Source of the DNA: Aureimonas altamirensis
Lineage (GTDB): Bacteria; Pseudomonadota; Alphaproteobacteria; Rhizobiales; Rhizobiaceae
Direction: 5' to 3'
DNA length: 64,000 nucleotides
Assembly: GCF_001463885.1 (NCBI RefSeq)
Contig: NZ_BBWQ01000022.1
Coordinates: 1-64,000 of the forward strand
Part shown: piece after piece, positions 18,078 to 25,521 of the stretch
How the letters are laid out: each line of letters begins with the position of its first letter
How positions within the stretch are numbered: the first letter of the stretch is position 1
Notes under the pieces: generated by a model
What the model saw: only the letters and a program-made list of their open reading frames with translations
What the model was told of the DNA's origin: nothing
The model's database searches: none
Position numbers and translations under genes: made by a program

Positions 18078-19631
18078 ATGACGTACCGAACAATAGTTGC
18101 CCTTTCTGCCAGTCTCTTGATGGGAGTCTCCGGCGCTGCTCTGGCGCAGCAGGCAGAGCATGACGCCCATCACCCTCAGACGCCGCAGGCCCAGGAGGAA
18201 CGGGCCCCTGCCTCCATGTCCCCTTCAGGACAGATGCCTTCGATGCAGGACATGCCGAAGGAATGCCGGGCCATGATGGAGACCATGCCCCAAGCGTGCA
18301 TGGACGCCATGCAGCAGATGATGCAGGGCGGCATGATGCACGGTGGGATGGCCGCTCCCCAAGGCGGAGAGTCGGCTCCAGCCGACGCCGATGTCGCCGA
18401 CTTCACCAAGGCCTATGTCGATGCGATGGAGGAGATGCACGGTCCGATGATGGAGGGCGTCATGGCCGAGGACCCGGACGTCGCTTTCATCCGGGGCATG
18501 ATCCCGCACCATCAGGGTGCGGTCGACATGGCGAAGATCGTGCAGCGATACGGAGATGACCCGCAGACAAGAGAGTGGGCGTCTCAGATCATTGAAGCAC
18601 AGGAACGTGAGATCGCCGAAATGCAGGCGTGGCTGGACAGGAATGCCGGCCAGCAGCCTGCCGGCTTGGTCGAGACAGGCGGAACCGTGTACTCCGCCAA
18701 CGAGGGCGACAATTCGATCAGCGCCATCGAACTCGGCACGGGTTCGGTCGAGACGGTGCAGATCGGAGTCTCACCGCACAATGTCGATCGGACACCGGAC
18801 GGGAGGCTGTTGCTCGCCGTCGGGAGCGCTGCCTCCGATCACGCTCACGGATCGGATGACCAGGGACATGCCGATGCCGGCAACGGGCTTCTGGTGGTGC
18901 TCGATCCGCAGCAGCTGTCACAACCCGTCGGCACTGTAGAAGTCGGTGCGCATCCGGCGCATGTCGTCGCCGATCGTAGCGGCCGCGCCTATGTTTCGCT
19001 GTCCGGCGGGAACGAGATTGCGGTCGTTGATCTCGCAGCGGCTTCGGTGATCGAGCACATCACGACCGGAGCCTATCCGCACGGGCTGCGCCTCAACCCG
19101 GATGAGAGCGAGCTCTATGTGGCCAATGTCGAGGACGGCTCGGTCTCCGTCATCGACACGCAGGAGCTGACCGAGGTTGCGCGCATTCCGGTGGGCGCAG
19201 CGCCTGTTCAGGTCGGGTTCACGCCCTCGGGCGATCAGGTCTACGTCTCTCTTCGAGACGAGAACCGGGTGGCCGTCATCGACACCGCATCCCGCGAGGT
19301 GACGAACAGGATCGACGTCGGGCCGAACCCGATCCAGATGTTCGCCACCCCGGATGGAGCCTACGTCTATGTGGCCAATCAGGGCACCGAGGCGGAACCG
19401 AACGACACGGTCTCCGTGATCGAGATTGAGTCCGGAAACGTGATCGAGACGATCACCACCGGGAGCGGCGCCCACGGCGTCTCGGCATCGGCTGACGGGG
19501 CATTCGTGTTCGTAACGAACATTGCCGATGACAGCGTTTCGATCATCGACGTGGCGAGCCAGGAAGTGCTCAAGACCGTGCCGGTCGGCGATCGCCCGAA
19601 CGGCATAGTCTACGCCGGATCGAACCAGTAA
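18078..19631 (+). CDS. DUF305 fused to a YVTN-type beta-propeller, secreted
   Basis: 517 residues. Signal peptide (LSASLLMGVSGAALA), Met/His-rich linker with MMQGGMMHGGM and scattered Cys (ECRAMM, QACMDAM), DUF305 domain at about 110-195 ([15 protein letters not shown]), then a seven-bladed propeller at about 200-517 built of YVTN-like repeats (YVANVEDGSVSVIDT, YVYVANQGTE, VFVTNIADDSVSIIDV). DUF305 is usually alone; coupling it to a propeller suggests a metal-handling domain tethered to a protein- or surface-binding scaffold. No catalytic residues are evident. Confidence 0.85.
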   Translation: MTYRTIVALSASLLMGVSGAALAQQAEHDAHHPQTPQAQEERAPASMSPSGQMPSMQDMPKECRAMMETMPQACMDAMQQMMQGGMMHGGMAAPQGGESAPADADVADFTKAYVDAMEEMHGPMMEGVMAEDPDVAFIRGMIPHHQGAVDMAKIVQRYGDDPQTREWASQIIEAQEREIAEMQAWLDRNAGQQPAGLVETGGTVYSANEGDNSISAIELGTGSVETVQIGVSPHNVDRTPDGRLLLAVGSAASDHAHGSDDQGHADAGNGLLVVLDPQQLSQPVGTVEVGAHPAHVVADRSGRAYVSLSGGNEIAVVDLAAASVIEHITTGAYPHGLRLNPDESELYVANVEDGSVSVIDTQELTEVARIPVGAAPVQVGFTPSGDQVYVSLRDENRVAVIDTASREVTNRIDVGPNPIQMFATPDGAYVYVANQGTEAEPNDTVSVIEIESGNVIETITTGSGAHGVSASADGAFVFVTNIADDSVSIIDVASQEVLKTVPVGDRPNGIVYAGSNQ

Positions 19632-19638
19632 GCAGCGC

Positions 19639-19666
19639 GGCGCCGGAGCGAAACAGCTCTGGCGCC
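19639..19666 (+). terminator. Stem-loop after the propeller gene
   Basis: GGCGCCGGAGC pairs with GCTCTGGCGCC (one G-T) around GAAACA, eight bases after the stop codon. No long T-run follows. It probably ends or stabilises the transcript. Confidence 0.5.
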
Positions 19667-19699
19667 AGACTTGAGAATTGAGAATAGCTATTGGCGTCG

Positions 19700-20203
19700 A
19701 TGAGCAGAGCCGGCGTGCATGACGAACTTCGAGGCAGCACGGCATTGGTTGCAGACATCGGAACTGATCTTGTCGCATATGCCGCCCTTTTCGTAAGCGC
19801 GTTCACGTCGGCGACCCTCCTACCAGGGTCGTCCGAGGCAGCGCTCCTGACTCTTCTAACAATGGGACAGGCCAACCTCGTCACCCTAGTGGGCGTCGCA
19901 ACGGCAGGAAATGTGCTCGGCTCCTTGGTGAACTGGGCGCTGGGCAGGTTCCTCTCAGGGTTTCGAGACCATCGCTGGTTTCCGATTGACGACAGGTCAT
20001 TTAGCCGTGCATCAGATTGGTACGGACGTTATGGCGTGTGGTCTCTACTCTTGTCCTGGCTGCCGATTATCGGCGATCCGCTGACAGTTGTGGCAGGAGC
20101 ACTGCGAGTTGACCTTTCTCGTTTTCTCATATTCGTGTCGATCGGCAAAGCGGCACGCTATCTCTTTGTCGCCGGCGCATTTCTCTGGTGGAGCGGTTCT
20201 TGA
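19700..20203 (+). CDS. DedA/YqaA-family membrane protein
   Basis: 167 residues with several membrane helices. Recognisable YqaA-type features: FLPGSSEA-like segment LLPGSSEAAL, GNVLGSLVNW and GDPLTVVAGALRV. DedA-family proteins are linked to lipid scrambling and membrane fitness, and YqaA relatives are frequent riders on metal-resistance islands. ATG 19700 was chosen; TTG 19691 is an alternative. No CueR-type site precedes it, so it may be read through from upstream. Confidence 0.75.
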   Translation: MSRAGVHDELRGSTALVADIGTDLVAYAALFVSAFTSATLLPGSSEAALLTLLTMGQANLVTLVGVATAGNVLGSLVNWALGRFLSGFRDHRWFPIDDRSFSRASDWYGRYGVWSLLLSWLPIIGDPLTVVAGALRVDLSRFLIFVSIGKAARYLFVAGAFLWWSGS

Positions 20204-20284
20204 GTGTACTTGCACGTCGAGTCGAGCTGTTGAGAATGGCGGAGACGAAGGGGCGCAGCCGAGCCGCCACCGCGCCCAGAAGCC

Positions 20285-20500
20285 TCACGCGGCCGCCGAC
20301 TGGTCCTTGCGTTCGGCCGGATAGCCTGCCTCGGTTAAGGCGGCGGGGAGTACCTGCTCGTCCACCTTCGTGGTGACCGTCACTTCGCGGGTGGGTGGAT
20401 TGGTGGTGACATCAGCCGCCGGATCGACGCTCAGAAGCGCGTTGTTGACCCGGCGCGCGCAGCCGCCGCAAGTCATGTCGGGAGCAGTGAATCGGAACAT
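20285..20500 (-). CDS. copZ: Second CopZ-like copper chaperone
   Basis: 71-residue HMA domain with APDMTCGGCARRV as the Cu(I) site and EAGYPAERKD at the end. Start at ATG 20500 after AGGAGAG. It is clearly distinct from the CopZ at 5428-5622 (about 45-50% alike by eye). It has its own minus-strand MerR-type promoter at 20563-20533 whose dyad differs from the others. Confidence 0.88.
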   Translation of the reverse strand: MFRFTAPDMTCGGCARRVNNALLSVDPAADVTTNPPTREVTVTTKVDEQVLPAALTEAGYPAERKDQSAAA

Positions 20501-20532
20501 GCGAACTCTCCTCTGTTGGGCGTTCACGGACA

Positions 20533-20563
20533 AATCTGGTCCTTGCCACGTTGGCAAGGTCAA
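20533..20563 (-). promoter_or_regulatory. CueR/HmrR-type promoter E (second copZ)
   Basis: On the minus strand: TTGACC at 20563-20558, a 19-bp spacer with the dyad CCTTGCC-AACGT-GGCAAGG, and -10 CAGATT at 20538-20533. The dyad is the rhizobial HmrR form, unlike the CTTCC/GGAAG form of the other seven sites. Confidence 0.8.
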
Positions 20564-20602
20564 GGGTCAACGAGGAAAAATGATATCGCGGCCAAGGCGG
20601 CC

Positions 20603-20633
20603 TTGACCTTCCCATTGTTGGAAGCCCCATCTG
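20603..20633 (+). promoter_or_regulatory. CueR-type promoter F (orphan)
   Basis: TTGACC at 20603-20608, a 19-bp spacer with dyad TTCCCATTGTTGGAA, and -10 CATCTG at 20628-20633. Only a 12-18 codon ORF lies directly behind it, so the gene it once drove seems to be lost. Confidence 0.8.
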
Positions 20634-20640
20634 GGGTGCA

Positions 20641-20697
20641 ATGGATCAGGAAGGAAGCATGTCAAGACGAACCTTGTTCCGGCGAATTTGCTGCTAG
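20641..20697 (+). pseudogene. Possible truncated Tat-signal ORF behind promoter F
   Basis: A short ORF reads MDQEGSMSRRTLFRRICC and stops. From ATG 20659, which follows GGAAG, it starts MSRRTLF, like the opening of a twin-arginine signal peptide. It may be the stub of a copper-inducible exported protein removed by deletion. From 20698 to 20894 I see no gene. Confidence 0.3.
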
Positions 20698-20894
20698 GAC
20701 CGTCTGACCGCCGCCCGTTCCTGCCGCGCCAGGCCGCTCGGCCCGTCCGTGAACGACGAATCTGGTCATGTCATGGCCAGCTAGACCACTGATCGCCATT
20801 GCCTGATCGGCGCTTCTCGCATGCAAAATGTGGGCGATGTGCAGCTCATCGGCTTATAGATCAAGTTTCAGCGGATTTGGGAAGCAATTTGTTC

Positions 20895-20925
20895 TTGACC
20901 TTCCAGCCGTTGGAAGGATTAGGGG
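20895..20925 (+). promoter_or_regulatory. CueR-type promoter G (MFS pump)
   Basis: TTGACC at 20895-20900, a 19-bp spacer with dyad TTCCAGCCGTTGGAAGG, and -10 TAGGGG at 20920-20925. The MFS start is 44 bp downstream. Confidence 0.8.
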
Positions 20926-20969
20926 TCTGCGACATCTGAACGCCCCATGAAAAATAACAGGAACTCCGG

Positions 20970-22475
20970 ATGTCTACGCTCTCCCCCCAAACGCCGAAGC
21001 CTCCGGTGGCTTCGTCACCTGCAAGCACGACATTGCCGCTGGCCGTCATTGCGACGGCTCAGCTCATGGTGGTGCTTGACGATACCATCGCGAACATCGC
21101 CCTGCCGACACTCCAGAACGAACTCGGAATGTCGGCTGCGAGCCTGCCTTGGGTGATCAACGCCTACGTTCTCGCCTTTGGTGGACTGCTGCTGTTCGGC
21201 GGCAGGTTGGGCGATATCTATGGCCGGCGGCGCATGCTGCAGGCGGGCATGGCGATCTTCACCATTGCTTCCCTGTTCGTCGGGCTTGCCCAGGACAGCA
21301 TGAGCATAATCGCGTCACGCGGTCTACAGGGCGTGGGTGCGGCGCTGACGGCCCCCAATGCTCTTGCCTTGATCGCGACGACCTTCCCCGAAGGCAAGGC
21401 GCGCAACGGAGCGATGGCCGTTTACGGAGCAATGTCCGGCCTTGGTATCATCGCCGGGCTGATCCTCGGCGGGCTGCTGACGGGGCTGCTGGGCTGGCGC
21501 TGGGCCTTCTTCATCAACATTCCCATCGGCCTGGCTGTGCTGGCGGGGTCAAGAACGCTTGTCGAGGCGGAACTGCACAAAGGCCGCCCGGACTTCACCG
21601 GCGCGCTCACCAGCATTGTGGGCATGGCCGCGCTCGTCTATGGGATCACCCGTGGCGGCGAACATGGCTGGACGGACAGCATCACGCTCGCCTCGTTCGC
21701 TACCGCCGCGATCCTGCTGCCGCTGTTCCTGATCTTGCAGTCGCGCAGCAAAGACCCGCTTCTGCCGCCACGTCTGTTCAAGGAGCGCAACCGGGCGGGT
21801 TCCTACCTCGCCATGCTGCTGCTGGGCTTCGGTCCGATGGGGATGATCTATCTGCTGACGCTCTATTTGCAGCACATCCTCGGCTACAGCCCGATCATGA
21901 CCGCGCTGGCGTTCCTGCCATTCGGTGCGGGTATTATCGTTGGGGCCATTGTCAGTTCCAAGCTTGTCACGCGGTTTGCGCCGCGCGAGGTGGCAGCGCC
22001 CGCCGCACTAATAGGCGGCGCTGCCTTGTTCTGGCTCGCCAATATCGGACAGGAACTCAACTATATGTGGCACTTCATGCCCGCGGCCTTCCTCACCGCT
22101 TTCGGTTTCGTGGGGGCCGTGATTGCACTGGCGCTGACCGCCGTCAAAGGCGTGCAGACACAGGAGACGGGCATCGCATCGGCGCTCTTCAACGCCTCGC
22201 AACAGATCGGCGTCGCCTTGGGGCTGGCCGTCCTTTCGACCATCGCAGTCTCTGCCACGGCTGGCAGGTTGCCGGGTGCACTCGCCGCCCTCTATCGCGG
22301 GCGGGAGACGGGTGACGCCGGGCTAGTGAGATCGGCCAGCGATGCGCTGATCCACGGTTATGGTCTTGCGCTTGCGGGAGCTGGAGCTGCCCTCGTGATT
22401 GCCGCAGTCATTGCCGCGGTTCTGGTCAACGCTAAGAGGGGACAGGTTTCTACCGGCACGATCGCTGTCCATTGA
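20970..22475 (+). CDS. MFS efflux pump, DHA2 (EmrB/QacA) family
   Basis: 501 residues with 14 predicted membrane helices. Motif A is LGDIYGRRRMLQ and motif C-like glycine-rich segment AMSGLGIIAGLILGGLLTG is seen. The N-terminal LDDTIANIALPTLQ is the family's D1 motif (V-D-x-T-I-x-N-x-A-L-P). DHA2 pumps expel drugs, dyes or siderophores by proton antiport. Here a CueR-type promoter lies 44 bp upstream, which would make it copper-inducible; its substrate is unknown. Confidence 0.9.
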   Translation: MSTLSPQTPKPPVASSPASTTLPLAVIATAQLMVVLDDTIANIALPTLQNELGMSAASLPWVINAYVLAFGGLLLFGGRLGDIYGRRRMLQAGMAIFTIASLFVGLAQDSMSIIASRGLQGVGAALTAPNALALIATTFPEGKARNGAMAVYGAMSGLGIIAGLILGGLLTGLLGWRWAFFINIPIGLAVLAGSRTLVEAELHKGRPDFTGALTSIVGMAALVYGITRGGEHGWTDSITLASFATAAILLPLFLILQSRSKDPLLPPRLFKERNRAGSYLAMLLLGFGPMGMIYLLTLYLQHILGYSPIMTALAFLPFGAGIIVGAIVSSKLVTRFAPREVAAPAALIGGAALFWLANIGQELNYMWHFMPAAFLTAFGFVGAVIALALTAVKGVQTQETGIASALFNASQQIGVALGLAVLSTIAVSATAGRLPGALAALYRGRETGDAGLVRSASDALIHGYGLALAGAGAALVIAAVIAAVLVNAKRGQVSTGTIAVH

Positions 22476-22490
22476 CAGGATAGTCATTAA

Positions 22491-22530
22491 GCCTACGGCG
22501 CGGTTCCGTGGCGCGCTACCCGCCGTAGGC
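22491..22530 (+). terminator. Inverted repeat after MFS gene
   Basis: GCCTACGGCG at 22491-22500 pairs with CGCCGTAGGC at 22521-22530 around a 20-base loop. It lies 16 bp after the MFS stop. There is no T-run, so termination is a moderate-confidence reading. Confidence 0.5.
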
Positions 22531-22571
22531 CTTGCGCAGACGCCTGCTTGGACGAATTGCAAGCGGAGCGG

Positions 22572-22615
22572 TTGACATACAACATATGAACACATATTCA
22601 TGTGTTGTATGTCAA
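22572..22615 (+). promoter_or_regulatory. ArsR/SmtB-type operator embedded in a promoter
   Basis: A 44-bp palindrome has 13-bp perfect outer arms (TTGACATACAACA / TGTTGTATGTCAA) and a centre TGAACA-CA-TATTCA, the 12-2-12 style core of SmtB/ZiaR operators. TTGACA (22572-22577) and TATTCA (22595-22600) are -35 and -10 boxes spaced 17 bp inside it, so a bound repressor would block RNA polymerase. Confidence 0.85.
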
Positions 22616-22619
22616 CCGC

Positions 22620-23678
22620 ATGAGCCCTGAAATGTCCCATTCACACAGCCATGGTCATTCTCATGATGACCATTCCCATGATCACTCCCATGCGCCGACC
22701 GTCACGAGCGATAATGAGCGCAAGGTCCTTCTCTCGTTCTTCCTGATCCTCACGTTCATGATCGTGGAGGTGATCGGCGGTCTGATCTCAGGATCGCTGG
22801 CGCTGCTCGCCGACGCTGGACATATGCTGAGCGACGCGGCTGCGCTGGCGCTAGCTTATGCCGCCTTTCGGTTCGGACGGCGGGCGGCAGACTCCAAGCG
22901 GACCTTTGGCTATCTGCGTTTCGAGGTCCTTGCCGGTTTTATCAACGCAATCACGCTATTCGCGATCGTCGTCTGGATTGTCTATGAAGCCTGGCAGCGC
23001 TTTCAGGAACCGCATGTTATCCTCGCGGGTCCGATGCTTGGCGTCGCCATTGCGGGGCTCCTCATCAATATTCTCGTGTTCTGGATTCTGACGCGCGGAG
23101 ATACCGAGCACGTGAACATCAAGGGTGCCATCCTTCATGTGTTGGGCGACCTCCTCGGCTCTGTGGCAGCGGTTTCAGCCGCCATCGTGATCATGTACAC
23201 GGGTTGGACGCTGATCGATCCTATCCTCTCGGTGTTTGTCTCCCTGCTGATCCTGCGCGCCGCGTGGAATCTCCTCGGCAAGTCGATACATATCCTGCTT
23301 GAAGGTGCGCCAGATAACGCGACGCCCGAGAAGATCGAACGCCATCTTGTCGAGAACATCGCTGGCGTGGCGTCGGTGAGCCACATCCATGTCTGGTCGA
23401 TCACGTCCGGGCGGACCTTGGCCACCCTACATGTGCGGCCGAAAGCCGATGTCGATGCTCGCTCGGTGATGCGCGCGGTCGAGCGTGAGTTGAAGTCACA
23501 GTTTAAGATCGAACATCCGACCATCGCCATCGACTGGAATGACGATGCGGACGCGTGCAGCCTGTCGCAAGCCTCTGCCTTGACGGGGCACGCGCATGGG
23601 GATCGACACGACCATGATGGGCATCACCACAACCATGGGCCTGAGCATGTCCACAGCAAGCAGGAGCATGAACGTTGA
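22620..23678 (+). CDS. czcD: Zinc-type CDF exporter (CzcD/ZitB-like)
   Basis: 352 residues, six membrane helices. His-rich N-terminus (HSHSHGHSHDDHSHDHSH) and His-rich C-terminus (HNHGPEHVHSKQEHE) flank the CDF core. ALLADAGHMLSDAAAL in helix 2 and HVLGDLLGSV in helix 5 give the HxxxD metal sites. Zn(II)/Cd(II)/Co(II)-proton antiport is likely. Starts at ATG 22620 or 22632 are both possible; the message leader would be only about 13-25 bases. It forms an operon with the overlapping ArsR gene and has an SmtB-type operator. Confidence 0.88.
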   Translation: MSPEMSHSHSHGHSHDDHSHDHSHAPTVTSDNERKVLLSFFLILTFMIVEVIGGLISGSLALLADAGHMLSDAAALALAYAAFRFGRRAADSKRTFGYLRFEVLAGFINAITLFAIVVWIVYEAWQRFQEPHVILAGPMLGVAIAGLLINILVFWILTRGDTEHVNIKGAILHVLGDLLGSVAAVSAAIVIMYTGWTLIDPILSVFVSLLILRAAWNLLGKSIHILLEGAPDNATPEKIERHLVENIAGVASVSHIHVWSITSGRTLATLHVRPKADVDARSVMRAVERELKSQFKIEHPTIAIDWNDDADACSLSQASALTGHAHGDRHDHDGHHHNHGPEHVHSKQEHER

Positions 23679-23989
23679 AGCAAGCCCCGTCCCTGTCGCA
23701 GAACGACGTAACCGTACTGGCAGAGACTTTTCGCCTGCTGGGCGATCCTACACGGCTGAGAATTCTGCTCTTTTGCCTGCCGGGTCCAAAGTCCGTCGGC
23801 GACATTGTTGAGAGCCTGGGACTGTCGCAGACACTGGTTAGCCACCATTTACGCCTGCTCAGAGGTGCACGGCTCGTCAGGGGGGAGCGTCGGTCAAAGC
23901 AGGTTTTCTACGAAGTGGCAGACAGTCACGTGAGCGACATGCTGATCGACATGGCAACCCACATCGACGAGGAGCACTTTGATGACTGA
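23675..23989 (+). CDS. SmtB/CzrA-type ArsR-family repressor
   Basis: 104-residue winged-helix repressor. Asp83, His85, His96 and Glu99 (DSH ... HIDE) reproduce the alpha-5 zinc site of SmtB/CzrA, so Zn(II) sensing is likely. The DNA-reading helix is LSQTLVSHHLRLLR. Translation begins at TTG 23675, overlapping the exporter's stop codon by four bases, with GGAG upstream; no ATG or GTG is available. Expected to bind the operator at 22572-22615 and to repress the czcD-like gene and itself. Confidence 0.9.
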   Translation: MKQAPSLSQNDVTVLAETFRLLGDPTRLRILLFCLPGPKSVGDIVESLGLSQTLVSHHLRLLRGARLVRGERRSKQVFYEVADSHVSDMLIDMATHIDEEHFDD

Positions 23990-24132
23990 CAAACAAGGCT
24001 TCTTGGCGATGTGATGCCTGTACCGCTGAAGAGCGGGCCGCTAATGCGTTCGTTGAAGCAGGCAGCAGCACTTATCGCCGACACGGCAATCTTCACGCTG
24101 CGGTTAAGACCGGGACTTAAGCAATTTCGGTC
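23990..24132. other. Intergenic remnant after the ArsR gene
   Basis: No convincing gene. A 10-codon ORF (MTDKQGFLAM) overlaps the repressor stop, and another frame reads CDACTAEERAANAFVEAG before a stop. These could be debris of a lost gene. Confidence 0.3.
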
Positions 24133-24163
24133 TTGACCTTCCAATGGTTGGAGGCTGCACGAT
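24133..24163 (+). promoter_or_regulatory. CueR-type promoter H (second 58-aa gene)
   Basis: TTGACC at 24133-24138, a 19-bp spacer with dyad TTCCAATGGTTGGAGG, and -10 CACGAT at 24158-24163. The spacer dyad is nearly that of promoter A, which also drives a 58-codon gene. Confidence 0.8.
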
Positions 24164-24202
24164 CTTGCTTGATACCCGTTTCGTCAATGCAAGGCGGCAG
24201 AA

Positions 24203-24379
24203 ATGAAGGACCAAGCGAAGAACCGTTCGTCCGTCGACAAATTATTCGGCTCGCTGATCGCGGAAGGGTACGTTTATGCAGATGATGCCGCGGACCTCGA
24301 TGATGGTGCCGACATACGGATTCGTTTGGGCTTTCTCCAGACATTGATGTTGGCGACCAGAAGCAAGGTGGCCGCATAA
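24203..24379 (+). CDS. 58-residue protein of unknown function, coupled to LysR gene
   Basis: Reads MKDQAKNRSSVDKLFGSLIA and ends LGFLQTLMLATRSKVAA; mostly helical, acidic in the middle, with no Cys and no signal peptide. Its stop TAA shares its last A with the ATG of the LysR gene, so the two are translationally coupled. It is the first gene behind CueR-type promoter H. Family not recognised. Confidence 0.6.
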   Translation: MKDQAKNRSSVDKLFGSLIAEGYVYADDAADLDDGADIRIRLGFLQTLMLATRSKVAA

Positions 24380-25326
24380 TGCGGAAAGGGGTCAAGTGTT
24401 CGGATAAAGTCGAGCTTCGCCATCTCCGCTATTTCGTGGCTGTGGTCGAGCATGGCAGCTTTCGCAAAGCAGGAGCTGCGGTTGGACGGTCGCAAGCTGC
24501 AATCAGTCGGTCCATTGCCAAGCTGGAAGACGAGATTGGCGCCTCCTTGTTTCACCGGCATACATGGGGCGTATCGCAAACCTATGCCGGCCAGCGATTC
24601 CTCGTACACGCCCGCAGGGTCATCAGGACTGTTGGAGAAGGCGCTCGAGAGGTTGCCTCCGCAGGTCGTTCTGAAAAGGGACGTGTCCGGATCGGTATTT
24701 ATTCCTCGATCGCTTCCGGCTTTTTGGCGGAGTTGCTGGAAGTTTACGGCAGGCGACATAGCGCGGTGAGAATCGAAGTGGCTGACGGGAACCCCGCAGA
24801 GCATGTCGCAGCGATCCGGCAACTCAATCTCGACGTCGCCTTCATCACTGGAACACGAGACTGGCCGGATTGCGAACGCGTCCTCTTGTGGTCGGAGCGT
24901 GTGTTCGTGGTCTTGCCTGACCATCATGCCTTAGCCAACAGGGAGGAAGTCGTATGGCGCGATCTGGCCGACGAGTCCTTTATCGTCAGCGAGACTGCTC
25001 CGGGACAGGAAATTTACGATCATCTGGTGCGGCGGCTGGCGGATCTCGGCAGGCATCCCGAGATCCAGGTGCAATATGTCGGTCGGGATAATCTGGTGCC
25101 GCTTGTCGCCCTCGGCCGAGGGCTGACTTTGGTGAGCGAAGCCATCACCGTCGCACAATTTCCGGGTGTGGTTTACCGACCGATCCTCGGCGAGGTTCTG
25201 CCCTTTTCGGCCGTCTGGTCGGCGAGCAACGACAATCCCGCCTTCCGTCGCTTTCTCAGTCTGGCGAAAGCAATGGCCGTCAGACCTGCGACTTCGGAGA
25301 CAGGACGGAGCGCCGTGCTTTCGTGA
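24379..25326 (+). CDS. LysR-family transcriptional regulator
   Basis: 315 residues: an N-terminal winged helix (LRHLRYFVAVVEHGSFRKAG, helix QAAISRSIAKLEDEIG) and a C-terminal effector-binding domain. LysR genes occupy this position downstream of trbI-DUF2274 in many related elements. The gene overlaps the convergent DUF2274 gene by 47 bp. Because it is coupled to the 58-residue gene, transcription from promoter H would make it copper-inducible, an unusual link between metal sensing and the transfer region. Confidence 0.85.
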   Translation: MRKGVKCSDKVELRHLRYFVAVVEHGSFRKAGAAVGRSQAAISRSIAKLEDEIGASLFHRHTWGVSQTYAGQRFLVHARRVIRTVGEGAREVASAGRSEKGRVRIGIYSSIASGFLAELLEVYGRRHSAVRIEVADGNPAEHVAAIRQLNLDVAFITGTRDWPDCERVLLWSERVFVVLPDHHALANREEVVWRDLADESFIVSETAPGQEIYDHLVRRLADLGRHPEIQVQYVGRDNLVPLVALGRGLTLVSEAITVAQFPGVVYRPILGEVLPFSAVWSASNDNPAFRRFLSLAKAMAVRPATSETGRSAVLS

Positions 25327-25519
25327 ACCCCCTGTCAGTGGCGATAAAGCGCTCCAACATTGGCACGATCAGCCTGACAGGATCAGCGGCGGGTTGGCCG
25401 GTCTCGCGGGCCAGCACCTCGGCATAGGTCGCAAGATCGCGATGAAGCGGCCCCGGCAGCTCTACCGTAACCTTGACGGGCTTGTCCTCGACGATGGGAC
25501 CGAGTTTCAGTTTTGTCAT
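25280..25519 (-). CDS. DUF2274 protein
   Basis: 79 residues (MTKLKLGPIVEDKPVKVTVE...), a short Arg/Leu-rich protein of the DUF2274 family, which consistently follows trbI in Rhizobiales/Burkholderia-type trb operons. It may be a ribbon-helix-helix protein (beta strand KVTVELP then helices). Function unknown. Two bases separate it from trbI. Confidence 0.85.
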   Translation of the reverse strand: MTKLKLGPIVEDKPVKVTVELPGPLHRDLATYAEVLARETGQPAADPVRLIVPMLERFIATDRGFTKARRSVLSPKSQV

Positions 25520-25521
25520 GC

